Part shown: piece by piece, positions 35,833 through 43,786 of the stretch
Position numbering within the stretch: the stretch's first letter is position 1
How the letters are laid out: each line of letters starts with the position of its first letter
DNA from: Acetobacter tropicalis
Lineage (GTDB): Bacteria; Pseudomonadota; Alphaproteobacteria; Acetobacterales; Acetobacteraceae
Direction of reading: 5' to 3'
DNA length: 64,000 nucleotides
NCBI RefSeq assembly: GCF_001580915.1
Contig: NZ_LHZQ01000214.1
Location: forward strand, 18,322-82,321
Made by a program: the position numbers and the translations under genes
The notes under the pieces: generated by a model
What the model was told of the DNA's origin: nothing
Databases searched by the model: none
The model's input: only the letters and a program-made list of their open reading frames with translations

Positions 35833-36285
35833 ATGACAAAAAATCCTATTAATAAAAATGATGATTTTGAAGAACCAAAATTTGAAGTGACTGACGATGA
35901 TTCCGATAGTCATTATAAGTCGATTTATAACGACGATGATGATGATGATGACGATAATAAGAGCGACATAAAAGATGATGATAGAATTTCTGTATTCTCT
36001 CCAAACGTAAGAGATGAAATTAACAAATATCTCAACAAGCAGAAATCTTACTACACAAACTATTTCAGGGATAAAAACATTACATATGAAGATTTAAAAA
36101 AAGAAATGTTAATGCGTTATTTCTACGACAACTACGTCGAAAAGAAAACGTTACAGGATAGATTTGAACAAATAGGAAGAACCATAGAATCATCAAAAGG
36201 TCTTATCAAGTTTATCGCAATAGCATCTCTTGTATCCGCCAACGCCATAGCATCCTTGAAAATATTAAGAATGAAAAATCATTAA
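35833..36285 (+). CDS. hypothetical protein with acidic tract and C-terminal membrane segment
   Basis: I do not recognise this 150-residue protein. Its N-terminal third is very acidic, with an uninterrupted run of eight Asp near residues 34-41 encoded by GAT/GAC repeats. A charged helical middle (about 60-115) follows, then a hydrophobic segment (LIKFIAIASLVSANAIASL, near 124-142) that could be a membrane anchor or an amphipathic helix. AGGAG eight bases upstream supports the ATG. Its stop codon overlaps the convergent relaxase stop. Asp-rich runs are often seen in proteins that mimic DNA, but no such function can be claimed. Confidence 0.6.
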   Translation: MTKNPINKNDDFEEPKFEVTDDDSDSHYKSIYNDDDDDDDDNKSDIKDDDRISVFSPNVRDEINKYLNKQKSYYTNYFRDKNITYEDLKKEMLMRYFYDNYVEKKTLQDRFEQIGRTIESSKGLIKFIAIASLVSANAIASLKILRMKNH

Positions 36286-38006
36286 ATATCACGCGACAAT
36301 CTGACAGCCGGACCGGTATTTTTATACATTGTGGCTGTCTGTTTCTGTTGAAATTCTTTCATATCTTTCATTTTTTGCAGTGCATAGACAGGATTTGTCA
36401 AAGCTGTCTGCAATAGCTCTGTATTCTGAGTTTCCTTTATATAATCAAACAACTCAGAAAAATCTTTTTTCGCTTTGATATAGCTCTGGACAGACAGGTC
36501 TTCAGCCCATTCTTTTCGCGTTCTTTCACGCCCCGAAACATACAAATCAGCCATATGATTCAGAGAATAATTAAAATGATCGTCATTGTTCAGAATATCG
36601 AGATTCTTAAAATCGTAACGTAGATTTTTAAGTGCATCATTGAATTCAGATAATGCTTTTCTCGTCGATGAACCATTAAACCATAAAGCTTTTTCCTCGT
36701 GATATTTGTTCCTGAGCGGTCTCAGGCGGTTTTCATGTTTCTCACGAACGATGATAGGGTTTCTGTCTTTCTCATCCGGAAATGGCTCTGGTTTAATATG
36801 ACGCCAGCAGGCCATGAATTTCTGTTCAAGCTCCGCCAGTTTTTTGTGAAATTCTTCCTGAGATGCAAGAGCCTGCTGTATCGTCTGACGCGCTTGAATT
36901 CTATCGGAATTCTGGCTGTTAACCGCCATTTTCTCATCCGCAGACATCGCGTCCGTTGTCTGGCTGGCATCTTTCGCCAGATCAGCATGAACATGACCGC
37001 CGATAACAGGGGCAGGAGCCGGTTTCCGGGGTTCTGATGGCCGTGTCTGGTCATGGCGGGTATTTGCCGAACTATCAGCGGAAACGGACTGTGCAGACTT
37101 CTCCGGGGATTTTTTCGCTTCAGACGTTACATGCTGAAGCCCATGAACTGGCTCCCGTTTCGTATTCTGGCCATTCATATGGAATTCATACTGCTGACTG
37201 AATTCCTGCTTTTTCATATTGAAAAGACGATTAGCAGACCCAAGAATATGTTTATCGTGAGTCACAATAATATATGTGTTGGCCTTGTCCCCCTTTTTGA
37301 TATGAAGACCCATGTCGTCAAGCTGTTCAATCATCTGGCCGAATGATTCAGACGATATACGCAGGTCTTTTAATGTCTGTCGAACCTCATTCAGATTGAT
37401 GCCCCTAACTTTCGAACGTCTGAACTGCTTTTCAGAATATGATGAATCAGGTGCCTCTTTTGGGTCCAATGATGGTGTGTTTTTTCGAATAGTATCAGCA
37501 TACGATTTCTGACCAGATTTTTCTAAATCTTTAATGACCGATGCGTTATGCTTTCCGACAACAGGAGCATGGCCGAAATCAATCTCAGCAATTCGAGCAA
37601 TTTTCTCTTCACGTATTTTAGAAAATGATGAATCTAATATTTTTCCATTGGACATCACTTCCGGGAAATATGCGTGATAATGCTGATGTGATGCCTTTCT
37701 ATCTGCTCGTTGCTTTGTGTGTTTTACAATGGTCGCTGTAGCAGGGTCGGTTCTGAATTCATTTGCATACATCCGCACGACTTCAAGTGCCTGCTGGTCG
37801 GTCATATCCTCATATGATGATATTTTTACATGTCGAACCGCATACTGAGAACCGACTGCTTTAGCTCTACCGAGTTCAGACCGGACATCAAATTCAGAAC
37901 CTTGAAGAACCTCTATATTCTCATTGTCAGAACCATGAAAAACATGCCTACAGGTCGATGACATGCCTTGGCTTGATGTTTTCAATCGTGCTGACTTCAC
38001 TATCAT
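36282..38006 (-). CDS. mobA: MobA/VirD2-like relaxase
   Basis: This 574-residue protein is probably the relaxase that nicks oriT for conjugative mobilization. The N-terminal domain has YAVRHVKISSYEDMTDQQAL (residues 54-73) and the metal-binding triple-His motif HQHYHAYFPEV near 107. A charged, coiled-coil-rich C-terminal half (about 300-560) follows. It is eight bases downstream of a MobC-like gene, the usual pairing, which strengthens the call. The nicking Tyr cannot be assigned with certainty. No type IV coupling protein is encoded in the element. Confidence 0.72.
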   Translation of the reverse strand: MIVKSARLKTSSQGMSSTCRHVFHGSDNENIEVLQGSEFDVRSELGRAKAVGSQYAVRHVKISSYEDMTDQQALEVVRMYANEFRTDPATATIVKHTKQRADRKASHQHYHAYFPEVMSNGKILDSSFSKIREEKIARIAEIDFGHAPVVGKHNASVIKDLEKSGQKSYADTIRKNTPSLDPKEAPDSSYSEKQFRRSKVRGINLNEVRQTLKDLRISSESFGQMIEQLDDMGLHIKKGDKANTYIIVTHDKHILGSANRLFNMKKQEFSQQYEFHMNGQNTKREPVHGLQHVTSEAKKSPEKSAQSVSADSSANTRHDQTRPSEPRKPAPAPVIGGHVHADLAKDASQTTDAMSADEKMAVNSQNSDRIQARQTIQQALASQEEFHKKLAELEQKFMACWRHIKPEPFPDEKDRNPIIVREKHENRLRPLRNKYHEEKALWFNGSSTRKALSEFNDALKNLRYDFKNLDILNNDDHFNYSLNHMADLYVSGRERTRKEWAEDLSVQSYIKAKKDFSELFDYIKETQNTELLQTALTNPVYALQKMKDMKEFQQKQTATMYKNTGPAVRLSRDI

Positions 38007-38014
38007 AGAAAAAA

Positions 38015-38359
38015 CTACCGGCGGATAGTCGCAATCATGCTATCAATGTCAGACAGAATTTTCAGACATTGTTTCATGTTGTCATTCGCATCATTGTAGC
38101 CCTGACCACCATTCAGACGATGGGCAATCTGATTCAGATTGTTGCCTACCCGACTGACTTCTTCTCTTGTTGATTTCAATTCCGTGAGTAACGAAATCTT
38201 ATCCCGGCTCAACATCGGCTCAGAATTCATCAGACTGCGAAAGTAGTTTGCAAGCGTCTTATATCCGGCCTGACGGGCTGATGAGTTCCATGATTGTAAT
38301 TCATCTCGTGAGGCACGGACTGATAATCTTGTTTGTGTTCTGTTCAAATTCGGCTTCAT
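38015..38359 (-). CDS. mobC: MobC-like relaxosome accessory protein
   Basis: This 114-residue protein matches the bacterial mobilization protein MobC family in length and in the motif RVGNNLNQIAHRLN (near residues 74-87). Its basic N-terminus (MKPNLNRTQTRLSVRAS) looks like a ribbon-helix-helix DNA-binding region. MobC proteins help the relaxase open and nick oriT. The ATG at 38359 has GAGG nine bases upstream and is preferred over an open extension to 38401. It sits directly before the relaxase gene with an 8-base gap. Confidence 0.78.
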   Translation of the reverse strand: MKPNLNRTQTRLSVRASRDELQSWNSSARQAGYKTLANYFRSLMNSEPMLSRDKISLLTELKSTREEVSRVGNNLNQIAHRLNGGQGYNDANDNMKQCLKILSDIDSMIATIRR

Positions 38360-38531
38360 AATAATTATCCTCAAATTGTAGAATTCTAAAAGCGGGTCCA
38401 CGGGTGCAACCCTGGCCAGATGGCATTGGATAACCCTGAAAGGGGTAGCCGGATGCCACCTCTGGCATTATTATAATACTGTTTTCACATACCAATGAAT
38501 TAAACAGACATACATGATGTAATATAGGGAA
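38360..38531. other. candidate oriT region
   Basis: oriT usually lies just upstream of mobC. This stretch has several inverted repeats: GGG-5-CCC at 38402, CCC / GGG at 38434-38443, and TGGCAT / ATGCCA (38421-38426 and 38453-38458) enclosing the latter. No known nick sequence is matched with confidence, so the nick site is not placed. Confidence 0.4.
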
Positions 38532-38532
38532 T

Positions 38533-38615
38533 TTATACCGGTGCCATACCGGTATAACAACGGTATAAATATTGACACGGAAGGCTCTTTGTGGTATATA
38601 ATAGAACATATACCG
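38533..38615 (+). promoter_or_regulatory. promoter with repeated CGGTATA operators
   Basis: TTGACA (38572-38577) with 17 bases to TATATA (38595-38600), or 19 to TATAAT, is a near-consensus promoter. The motif CGGTATA or its complement TATACCG occurs at 38534-38540, 38550-38556, 38561-38567 and 38609-38615, with a 10-bp palindrome ATACCGGTAT at 38546-38555. The sites flank the promoter on both sides, as for a self-regulating DNA-binding protein. Confidence 0.55.
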
Positions 38616-38626
38616 GAGCAATAAAA

Positions 38627-38881
38627 ATGAGTGCTTACATTCTCAACAGAATTGCAGAAATAGAAAAAGAACGGGCTGACCGCATTCAGTCATATCGTGA
38701 TGCCTGCTCTGCTACGTCGCACAGACAGCTTTTTAATAAGTTAAACGAAGATATCGACCGTCAGGCACAGGGATTGACGGGAACAAGACGTGCTGAATAT
38801 GAAGCCATGAAATCTCGGAAACTGGCTGAGGCTGACGCAAGAGACCGAGAGAATGAAGCCTTCTGGGATGCGCTCGTATAA
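38627..38881 (+). CDS. small helical hypothetical protein
   Basis: I do not recognise this 84-residue protein. It starts MSAYILNRIAEIEKERADRI and is almost wholly charged and helical, with no membrane segment. The ATG at 38627 has GGAG nine bases upstream, and a near-consensus promoter with four operator-like repeats precedes it. It is divergent from mobC. Size and place fit a small regulator or a relaxosome accessory protein, but no DNA-binding motif is clear. Confidence 0.6.
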   Translation: MSAYILNRIAEIEKERADRIQSYRDACSATSHRQLFNKLNEDIDRQAQGLTGTRRAEYEAMKSRKLAEADARDRENEAFWDALV

Positions 38882-38898
38882 TAGTGCATCCGTATAGT

Positions 38899-39702
38899 TT
38901 ACATCGTCATATCTTTTGATGATTTCTGTTTCTGAATGATGTTGCCGTCAGGCGCAACATCAATTTTATCGAGCATGTCTTTTAATTGATTCCTGTCGAT
39001 AGTCGATACTTTCTTTTTAAAGCTATCAGATTTATCAGATGACATGATCGCTTTGAATTTGCGAACGCAGTCACGAGCATCAAGGGCTTCCGGGCGGTTT
39101 TCCCATTCACTGAGTTCATTTTTCCGCCTCTCGTTACACATGACAATAGCAGTTTCTAAATTGTCCCTGAGCGAACCGTCTGAATTAATGACTTGCATGA
39201 GTTCATTTTGCTCATAATCAATTTCAAGCTCTCTTATCTGGTCGTCAGTAAGCATTGGACGATAAGGAGAAACAGAACCAACAAGACCAAAAGCATGAAG
39301 AATATTGTCCGCAATGAACCGACAGCATTCTAAAATTTGCGCTGATACTTTTTTCATTGCTTCGACAAGTTCAGGCGGAACCGGAACCTCCCCAGGAACA
39401 GCCATTTCCTGCCATTTCTTCATACGCTCCATGCGTTGCTCATTAATGCTCTGCTCAAGCTCAGCACGTTGCTTCTTAAAAGCGTTCAGCTTCTCAGTAG
39501 CGGGATTAACAGTGTTGAAAATATCGTGCCTGATTTTTTCCATGTCTAAATCTTTGGCTTTAATCGTCGGATGAGGCTTGTTAATCTCTCGTGTCATCTC
39601 AGATAAGAAAGAATCAGCAACGAGATTAAATGACTTTTCAGTTCTATCTTCATCAGTCATGCTTTCTCTTCGTCTCATTCTATTTAATACATTGGGTGTC
39701 AT
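38899..39702 (-). CDS. hypothetical element-encoded protein
   Basis: I do not recognise this 267-residue protein. It is highly charged, helical and has coiled-coil character around residues 75-100 (KLNAFKKQRAELEQSINEQR). There is no signal peptide or membrane segment. AAGGA lies ten bases before the ATG at 39702; an in-frame ATG at 39660 is an alternative. It is convergent with the small gene ending at 38881, and a 645-bp non-coding region lies upstream. Confidence 0.6.
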   Translation of the reverse strand: MTPNVLNRMRRRESMTDEDRTEKSFNLVADSFLSEMTREINKPHPTIKAKDLDMEKIRHDIFNTVNPATEKLNAFKKQRAELEQSINEQRMERMKKWQEMAVPGEVPVPPELVEAMKKVSAQILECCRFIADNILHAFGLVGSVSPYRPMLTDDQIRELEIDYEQNELMQVINSDGSLRDNLETAIVMCNERRKNELSEWENRPEALDARDCVRKFKAIMSSDKSDSFKKKVSTIDRNQLKDMLDKIDVAPDGNIIQKQKSSKDMTM

Positions 39703-40347
39703 TTCAAATATATCCTTATAATTACTTATATTATAGCAAATATATCAGAATAAAATGACATATATTTTCGTGATACACATAATTCTATATTTTCGTGTGA
39801 CACAAAATAAATAACAGATATTAATATATAACATATCAGATATGCAATATACGCATATCTGTTTTTCGTTTGCATTATGCAAATAAAAGCAAATTTTTAA
39901 GTTAAATTGCGCGTAATGTTTTCCAAAATTGCGCCGAAAATCGAGGGAACAAAATACCGGCAGGTAGCTAAAAATATTGGTCATTTTTGGCTGATTTCTG
40001 CGGTTTTTTGTGCTTTTACACCCAGGTTGTCCGGGAAAAATCAGGTTTAATTTTCGTAATGTTGCGCGGAAATATCTGAAAAATGCGCCGAAAACTATGC
40101 TCTCAGATGCGATTACAGAGGCAAAAATATTTTGGCAATACTATAAGTCAGGGGGTGCCTTTTGGGTGCTGAAATCGCGTTTAAATGAGTGTATATACAA
40201 AAACGGGAAAACGTATATACAAAAAACAGCTCCGAGAGGGTGTGGGTGTTTTGCTTCAAGAGGTAATATCCGAAGCAAAGGAAAACAAAAAAAAGCCAGC
40301 CATATTATAGGGCCGACTTATATACTTAATCTATTGATAAATATAGA
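39703..40347. other. AT-rich non-coding region, candidate replication origin
   Basis: This is the largest gene-free stretch inside the element. CGTAATGTT occurs at 39912-39920 and 40055-40063, each followed by TGCGCCGAAAA (39930-39940 and 40084-40094). GTATATACAAAAA occurs at 40191-40203 and 40213-40225, two helical turns apart. Open frames here (for example 40010-40351) start with GTG, lack ribosome binding sites and are not protein-like. Repeats plus AT-richness fit an origin, but also a control region. Confidence 0.45.
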
Positions 40348-40668
40348 TTAAATTCGCTTCGGGCGGTAATGTTTTAAGCACTCTTGTATTTGTTCGGCTG
40401 TTGGATTGATATTGTGACGTTCATCATGTCGATTGTTGAACAGATAATCATTGCCTCGTGACTCTTTAAATCTGTTTCCGAGTCCTTTGCCGAAAATGCG
40501 ACGGCATAATTCATTCTTTTGATTTATCGACAATAACTCGAACTCGTCTTTGAATACTGATTTCAAAGCATTTAGCTTTGCTTCTGCTCTTCTGCGTCTC
40601 GTCTGTGCTGATTTAATTCCGCCCAGACGACCGGACTTTATTTTTTGTTCTGTAAAATCATCTGCCAT
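40348..40668 (-). CDS. small basic hypothetical protein
   Basis: I do not recognise this 106-residue protein. It is strongly basic near the N-terminus (GGIKSAQTRRRRAEAKLNAL, residues 16-35), which suggests nucleic-acid binding. AGGAG eight bases before the ATG gives good support. The 14 bases ACAGGAGTTATTAC in its leader are identical to those of the gene at 35833. An inverted repeat (40685-40712) sits just upstream in its likely 5' leader. Confidence 0.6.
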   Translation of the reverse strand: MADDFTEQKIKSGRLGGIKSAQTRRRRAEAKLNALKSVFKDEFELLSINQKNELCRRIFGKGLGNRFKESRGNDYLFNNRHDERHNINPTAEQIQECLKHYRPKRI

Positions 40669-40684
40669 AGTAATAACTCCTGTT

Positions 40685-40712
40685 CTGCTTCGACATGCGA
40701 TGTCTGAAGCAG
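40685..40712. repeat. inverted repeat element, copy 1
   Basis: CTGCTTC-GACAT-GCG-ATGTC-T-GAAGCAG is a nearly perfect palindrome with one unpaired T. Its 22-base centre matches the element at 41007-41028 at about 18 positions. It lies between two divergent small genes. Confidence 0.75.
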
Positions 40713-40750
40713 AGTTATATTAGCATATTCTTATGAATATATTTTGTTAT

Positions 40751-40759
40751 TGATATAAT
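40751..40759 (+). promoter_or_regulatory. extended -10 promoter for the 40780 gene
   Basis: TGATATAAT is identical to the element before rep at 34162. It lies 21 bases before the ATG. Confidence 0.5.
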
Positions 40760-40779
40760 TATATAGGAGAATTATCAAT

Positions 40780-40995
40780 ATGATTAAAATAATAGATTTC
40801 AATCCAGAAACCAGAGAGTTCATTGAACTCACTCCAGACAATGAAGAATATCATTCATTTTGGTATGAAACATCTGATTATCTCATATGGCGTTTGAAAC
40901 TTCTGGAAAACCAGAAGGCTCACACAAATGAAGAACAGAACGAAATCAAAGAAATAGAGAGAATACTAAAAGATACATACCCCATGACGTTCTGA
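40780..40995 (+). CDS. small acidic hypothetical protein
   Basis: I do not recognise this 71-residue protein. It begins MIKIIDFNPETREFIELTPD, is acidic and soluble, and ends in a charged helix (NEEQNEIKEIERILKDTY). AGGAGA nine bases upstream and an extended -10 promoter support expression. It is divergent from the basic 106-residue gene. A basic/acidic divergent pair invites the thought of interacting partners, but this is only inference. Confidence 0.58.
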   Translation: MIKIIDFNPETREFIELTPDNEEYHSFWYETSDYLIWRLKLLENQKAHTNEEQNEIKEIERILKDTYPMTF

Positions 40996-40999
40996 TATT

Positions 41000-41038
41000 G
41001 GTTATTCTTCGGCACGTAATGTCTGAAGCATAATAACC
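41000..41038. repeat. inverted repeat element, copy 2
   Basis: CTTC...GAAG (41007-41028) is related to copy 1 at 40685-40712 and is nested inside GGTTATT / AATAACC. No T-run follows. A second 9-bp perfect inverted repeat, CCGAATAGA / TCTATTCGG, lies at 41055-41074. Both lie upstream of the resolvase gene and could be resolvase or repressor sites. Confidence 0.6.
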
Positions 41039-41151
41039 GCAGACCGATTCCGTTCCGAATAGAGTTCTATTCGGGGCAGTTCCGCCATTTTTACATACAC
41101 AAGAGAAGCCAACGTCCCCGGCGTTCCAAAAACCGTGACCGAAATTGATAC

Positions 41152-41189
41152 AATCATTTTGACCATATTTCAGGAGGGTCAAAATGATT
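41152..41189 (+). promoter_or_regulatory. 13-bp inverted repeat enclosing the resolvase ribosome binding site
   Basis: AATCATTTTGACC and GGTCAAAATGATT are perfect complements separated by 12 bases. The ATG of the resolvase lies in the right arm and AGGAG in the loop. The structure could hide the start codon in RNA, or act as a DNA operator for a dimer. Confidence 0.65.
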
Positions 41190-41792
41190 TACGGATATTG
41201 CCGGGTATCAACCCATAAAAAAGATGAAAATGGAGAATACGTCCAAACAACCGACCTGCAAAGAGATGCTTTGCTGTCCGCTGGTGTGGATGCCCGCAAC
41301 ATCTATGAAGACAGAATAAGCGGGACAACAGCAAGCAGACCGGGATTAGATGAACTTCTGAGCCATGTGCAGGATGGTGATACTGTTCTGGTCTGGAAAC
41401 TCGACAGACTGGGAAGGTCAACAAGGAACCTTCTGGAACTCGCGGAAAATCTGAAAAGCAAGGGCGTTAATATCAGAAGCCTGCAAGACGGTATCGACAC
41501 GTCTGGCAAGTTTGGTAGCTTCCTACTCACTATCCTGGGTGCGTGTGCGGAATTGGAACGCGAAAATATCCGCGAAAGAGTGACCGCAGGAATTGCAACA
41601 GCGGTGGCAAATGGTGGACGCATTGGAAGGCGGAAGGCTTTGAACCCTTACGCAAGGCAGGAAGTCGTCTCAGCTTTTCTTACCGGGAAAACAATCAGTC
41701 AACTGGCAAAAATCCACCGCGTAGGTAGAGCCACTATCCACAGAGTTTTGACAGAAGCAGGTGTGTCAGCTTCATCCCGGCCAGTCATGTGA
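41184..41792 (+). CDS. serine recombinase (resolvase/invertase)
   Basis: This 202-residue protein is a small serine recombinase. The catalytic Ser is in IYGYCRVSTHKK (residue 9), followed by YEDRISGTTASRPGLDELL, WKLDRLGRSTRNLLEL and the E-helix region GACAELERENIRERV. A C-terminal HTH of the Hin type (KTISQLAKIHRVGRATIHRV) follows. It is full length. Likely work is resolving dimers of the element's circular form, or a DNA inversion; no inverted gene cassette is seen nearby. Its start lies inside a long inverted repeat. Confidence 0.93.
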   Translation: MIYGYCRVSTHKKDENGEYVQTTDLQRDALLSAGVDARNIYEDRISGTTASRPGLDELLSHVQDGDTVLVWKLDRLGRSTRNLLELAENLKSKGVNIRSLQDGIDTSGKFGSFLLTILGACAELERENIRERVTAGIATAVANGGRIGRRKALNPYARQEVVSAFLTGKTISQLAKIHRVGRATIHRVLTEAGVSASSRPVM

Positions 41793-41824
41793 CGCTACTG
41801 CGTCACATATATAAAGCTACTATG

Positions 41825-42835
41825 TTATAACGACTTTGGCACGAATCTTGATTGGCCATCTATGGTCTCTATTGTTCCGACAAGGATATCTCCTATAAAC
41901 TCATTTTTTCTATAATTTTCGGCGATAGCTTCAATGGAAACCGTATTTTGATCAGGAATAAGAGACATTAACTCCCTTCCTGGAATAGAAAGATTGAATC
42001 CATCAGCTTGCGGAGTAAATTTAAAAGCGCTTTGTTTATCTTTCAGCTTGATCAGAATTGCACCGCTCGCATAAGCGTGAACCGCATAACCAGCCTCAAG
42101 AAAGCCAAAACTCCTCGGCCCCATTTCGGTCGTTATCCGCACAGAGGACAACAGATTGGCATGGGATAGGAGTTGATCGTGCGATAAAGAATCCGTACAA
42201 ACCCAGTTACTTGAAATCAGGTAGGGCTTTATAAAAAGCATTGATTCAATGATATTTTTATCCAGAACATCTGCGATTGAGAGTGCAATGCGAGAAACAC
42301 TCCCTGGCTTCCTGATTTCGCCCGCCAGTATCCTTGCCATCATGTCTTGAAGTTCTTCAGACGATGCCTTCTCAGCAACACCTTCAAATGATCGCATGAA
42401 ATCTTCAGATGGCGTGGAAGCTTCTTCAGGAACACCCCCGTCAGAAAGATGCTCCAGTGTTTTTCTGGCTATATTTTCTCGTGTCGCCTGTTTCTTCTCA
42501 ACAATAGTTTCCGCGTAAGATTCCGCTCTAATTTTTAGAGATGGACTTTCTGAGACCGCTTTGCCCGCTTCGTCCGTAAATTTTTGGACAACCTGACGCT
42601 CTGACGCCCCCTGCGCCTCAATCATAAGTTTTTTGTTATGTAACCAAGCTTCTGGCAAATCAAAGGAACCAGATATAAGACGGGATATGCCTTCTCTGAC
42701 TGGCTTATAGGCCCATAAACCGGACATAACTGCAATTAATGGATGTCCCTGATCCAGAAACCAGAGTGCGCTTGCTCCGATACCTCCAGACACAACAGCA
42801 CCGTTACCCGCCAGCTTTTCTTTTTTCTCGGACAT
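41825..42835 (-). CDS. DUF2806 family protein
   Basis: This 336-residue protein carries the DUF2806 signature ELQDMMARILAGEIRKPGS (near residues 162-180). The N-terminal part has a mildly hydrophobic stretch (GIGASALWFLDQGHPLIAVM) and a long charged helix (about 60-140). I use the ATG at 42835; the frame is open nine codons further. It is divergent from the restriction endonuclease gene with 129 bp between, and next to the element's right end. Its function is unknown; proximity to restriction-modification genes is suggestive only. Confidence 0.72.
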   Translation of the reverse strand: MSEKKEKLAGNGAVVSGGIGASALWFLDQGHPLIAVMSGLWAYKPVREGISRLISGSFDLPEAWLHNKKLMIEAQGASERQVVQKFTDEAGKAVSESPSLKIRAESYAETIVEKKQATRENIARKTLEHLSDGGVPEEASTPSEDFMRSFEGVAEKASSEELQDMMARILAGEIRKPGSVSRIALSIADVLDKNIIESMLFIKPYLISSNWVCTDSLSHDQLLSHANLLSSVRITTEMGPRSFGFLEAGYAVHAYASGAILIKLKDKQSAFKFTPQADGFNLSIPGRELMSLIPDQNTVSIEAIAENYRKNEFIGDILVGTIETIDGQSRFVPKSL

Positions 42836-42843
42836 GAATTTCC

Positions 42844-42876
42844 AATTCCTGTGGCTCGTCAATAGTAACAGGAATT
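42844..42876. promoter_or_regulatory. inverted repeat between DUF2806 and restriction genes
   Basis: AATTCCTGT (42844-42852) and ACAGGAATT (42868-42876) are perfect complements 15 bases apart, within the shared promoter region of two divergent genes. This is a plausible operator, similar in size to control-protein boxes of restriction systems, but no C-protein gene is recognised. Confidence 0.45.
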
Positions 42877-42964
42877 TCTGTGGACCACTATGGTAGGTTG
42901 GAGCCTCGTGCCCTTCCGGTTACAGTCGCCAAATGTTGCGTACTGATGGAAACAGGCCGATTCG

Positions 42965-43786
42965 ATGACTGAAAATATAGATGACCTACCCAAGGTCATC
43001 ACGATCAATTCCCTTGATAAAGAAGACCGCTCCCTGTTTCCTGATGGCTTCCTTGACCTTTATGAGGTCTATAGTTACCGTAACGCCGCTCAGATTCTGG
43101 CGACAACCTGTAGTGATGATTTCAATGAACTCACCAATACCTTGATGCAGTTTCGGATTTCTCCTGAAGACATCATTGTTGGCGGTGGCAACAAGTCAAA
43201 AATCGCCAAAGGTGTTGAAGACCTCTTTCACCCCTTGGGATGGCGTGAAACGCGCGTCACAGCAGACCTGCTGATCAATCGTATTACATATACTGATCCC
43301 ACCAAAAGGGGTGGGAAAGCTCCGAAGAAAGTCGAACAATATAAAATAGATTCATTCGTTGACGGCCATAAGATTGACTTCGTTAAGAATAGAATCGCAT
43401 TCGATATGGAATGGAATTCCAAGGATCAGACATTTGACCGCGATCTTTATGCCCTTCGTAGTTTCTATGAATGCAATATTATATCTGCTGGCATCCTGTT
43501 AACAAGAAGTGCCGAACTCGTCCCGGCTTTCAACGAACTGCGACAGCGATCTGTTAAAGAGATGAGTGCGGGCAAGTACGGAGCCTCCACAACATGGATG
43601 GGGAAACTTCGCTACCGCATTGAAGCTGGTCGTGGTGGCGGTTGTCCGATCCTGGCTATTGGCTTCCGTCCATCTTTGATCAAGGATTTCGAGCAATGGA
43701 AGGAAGCCAATCCTATTCGTCGAGAAGGCAAGGCTATCTCAGTCTCTGATATCGAAAATGAAGACGAAACTGAGAACGACGATTAA
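42965..43786 (+). CDS. type II restriction endonuclease, BglII/BstYI family
   Basis: This 273-residue protein matches the BglII/BstYI endonuclease family, whose members cut AGATCT or RGATCY. The catalytic region is KIDFVKNRIAFDMEWNSKDQ (about residues 138-157) with the metal-binding Asp and Glu, followed by the family block TFDRDLYALRSFYECNIIS and KYGASTTWMGKLRYRIEAGR. The ATG has AGG eight bases upstream. Its stop overlaps the convergent methyltransferase stop by four bases. By eye, the element holds no RGATCY site, which fits this family's specificity. It is the restriction half of an R-M system. Confidence 0.87.
   Translation: MTENIDDLPKVITINSLDKEDRSLFPDGFLDLYEVYSYRNAAQILATTCSDDFNELTNTLMQFRISPEDIIVGGGNKSKIAKGVEDLFHPLGWRETRVTADLLINRITYTDPTKRGGKAPKKVEQYKIDSFVDGHKIDFVKNRIAFDMEWNSKDQTFDRDLYALRSFYECNIISAGILLTRSAELVPAFNELRQRSVKEMSAGKYGASTTWMGKLRYRIEAGRGGGCPILAIGFRPSLIKDFEQWKEANPIRREGKAISVSDIENEDETENDD

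Noticed and set aside
40010..40351. A 113-codon plus-strand frame in the element's non-coding region
   Set aside because: GTG start without a ribosome binding site, composition unlike a protein, and it crosses the direct repeats.
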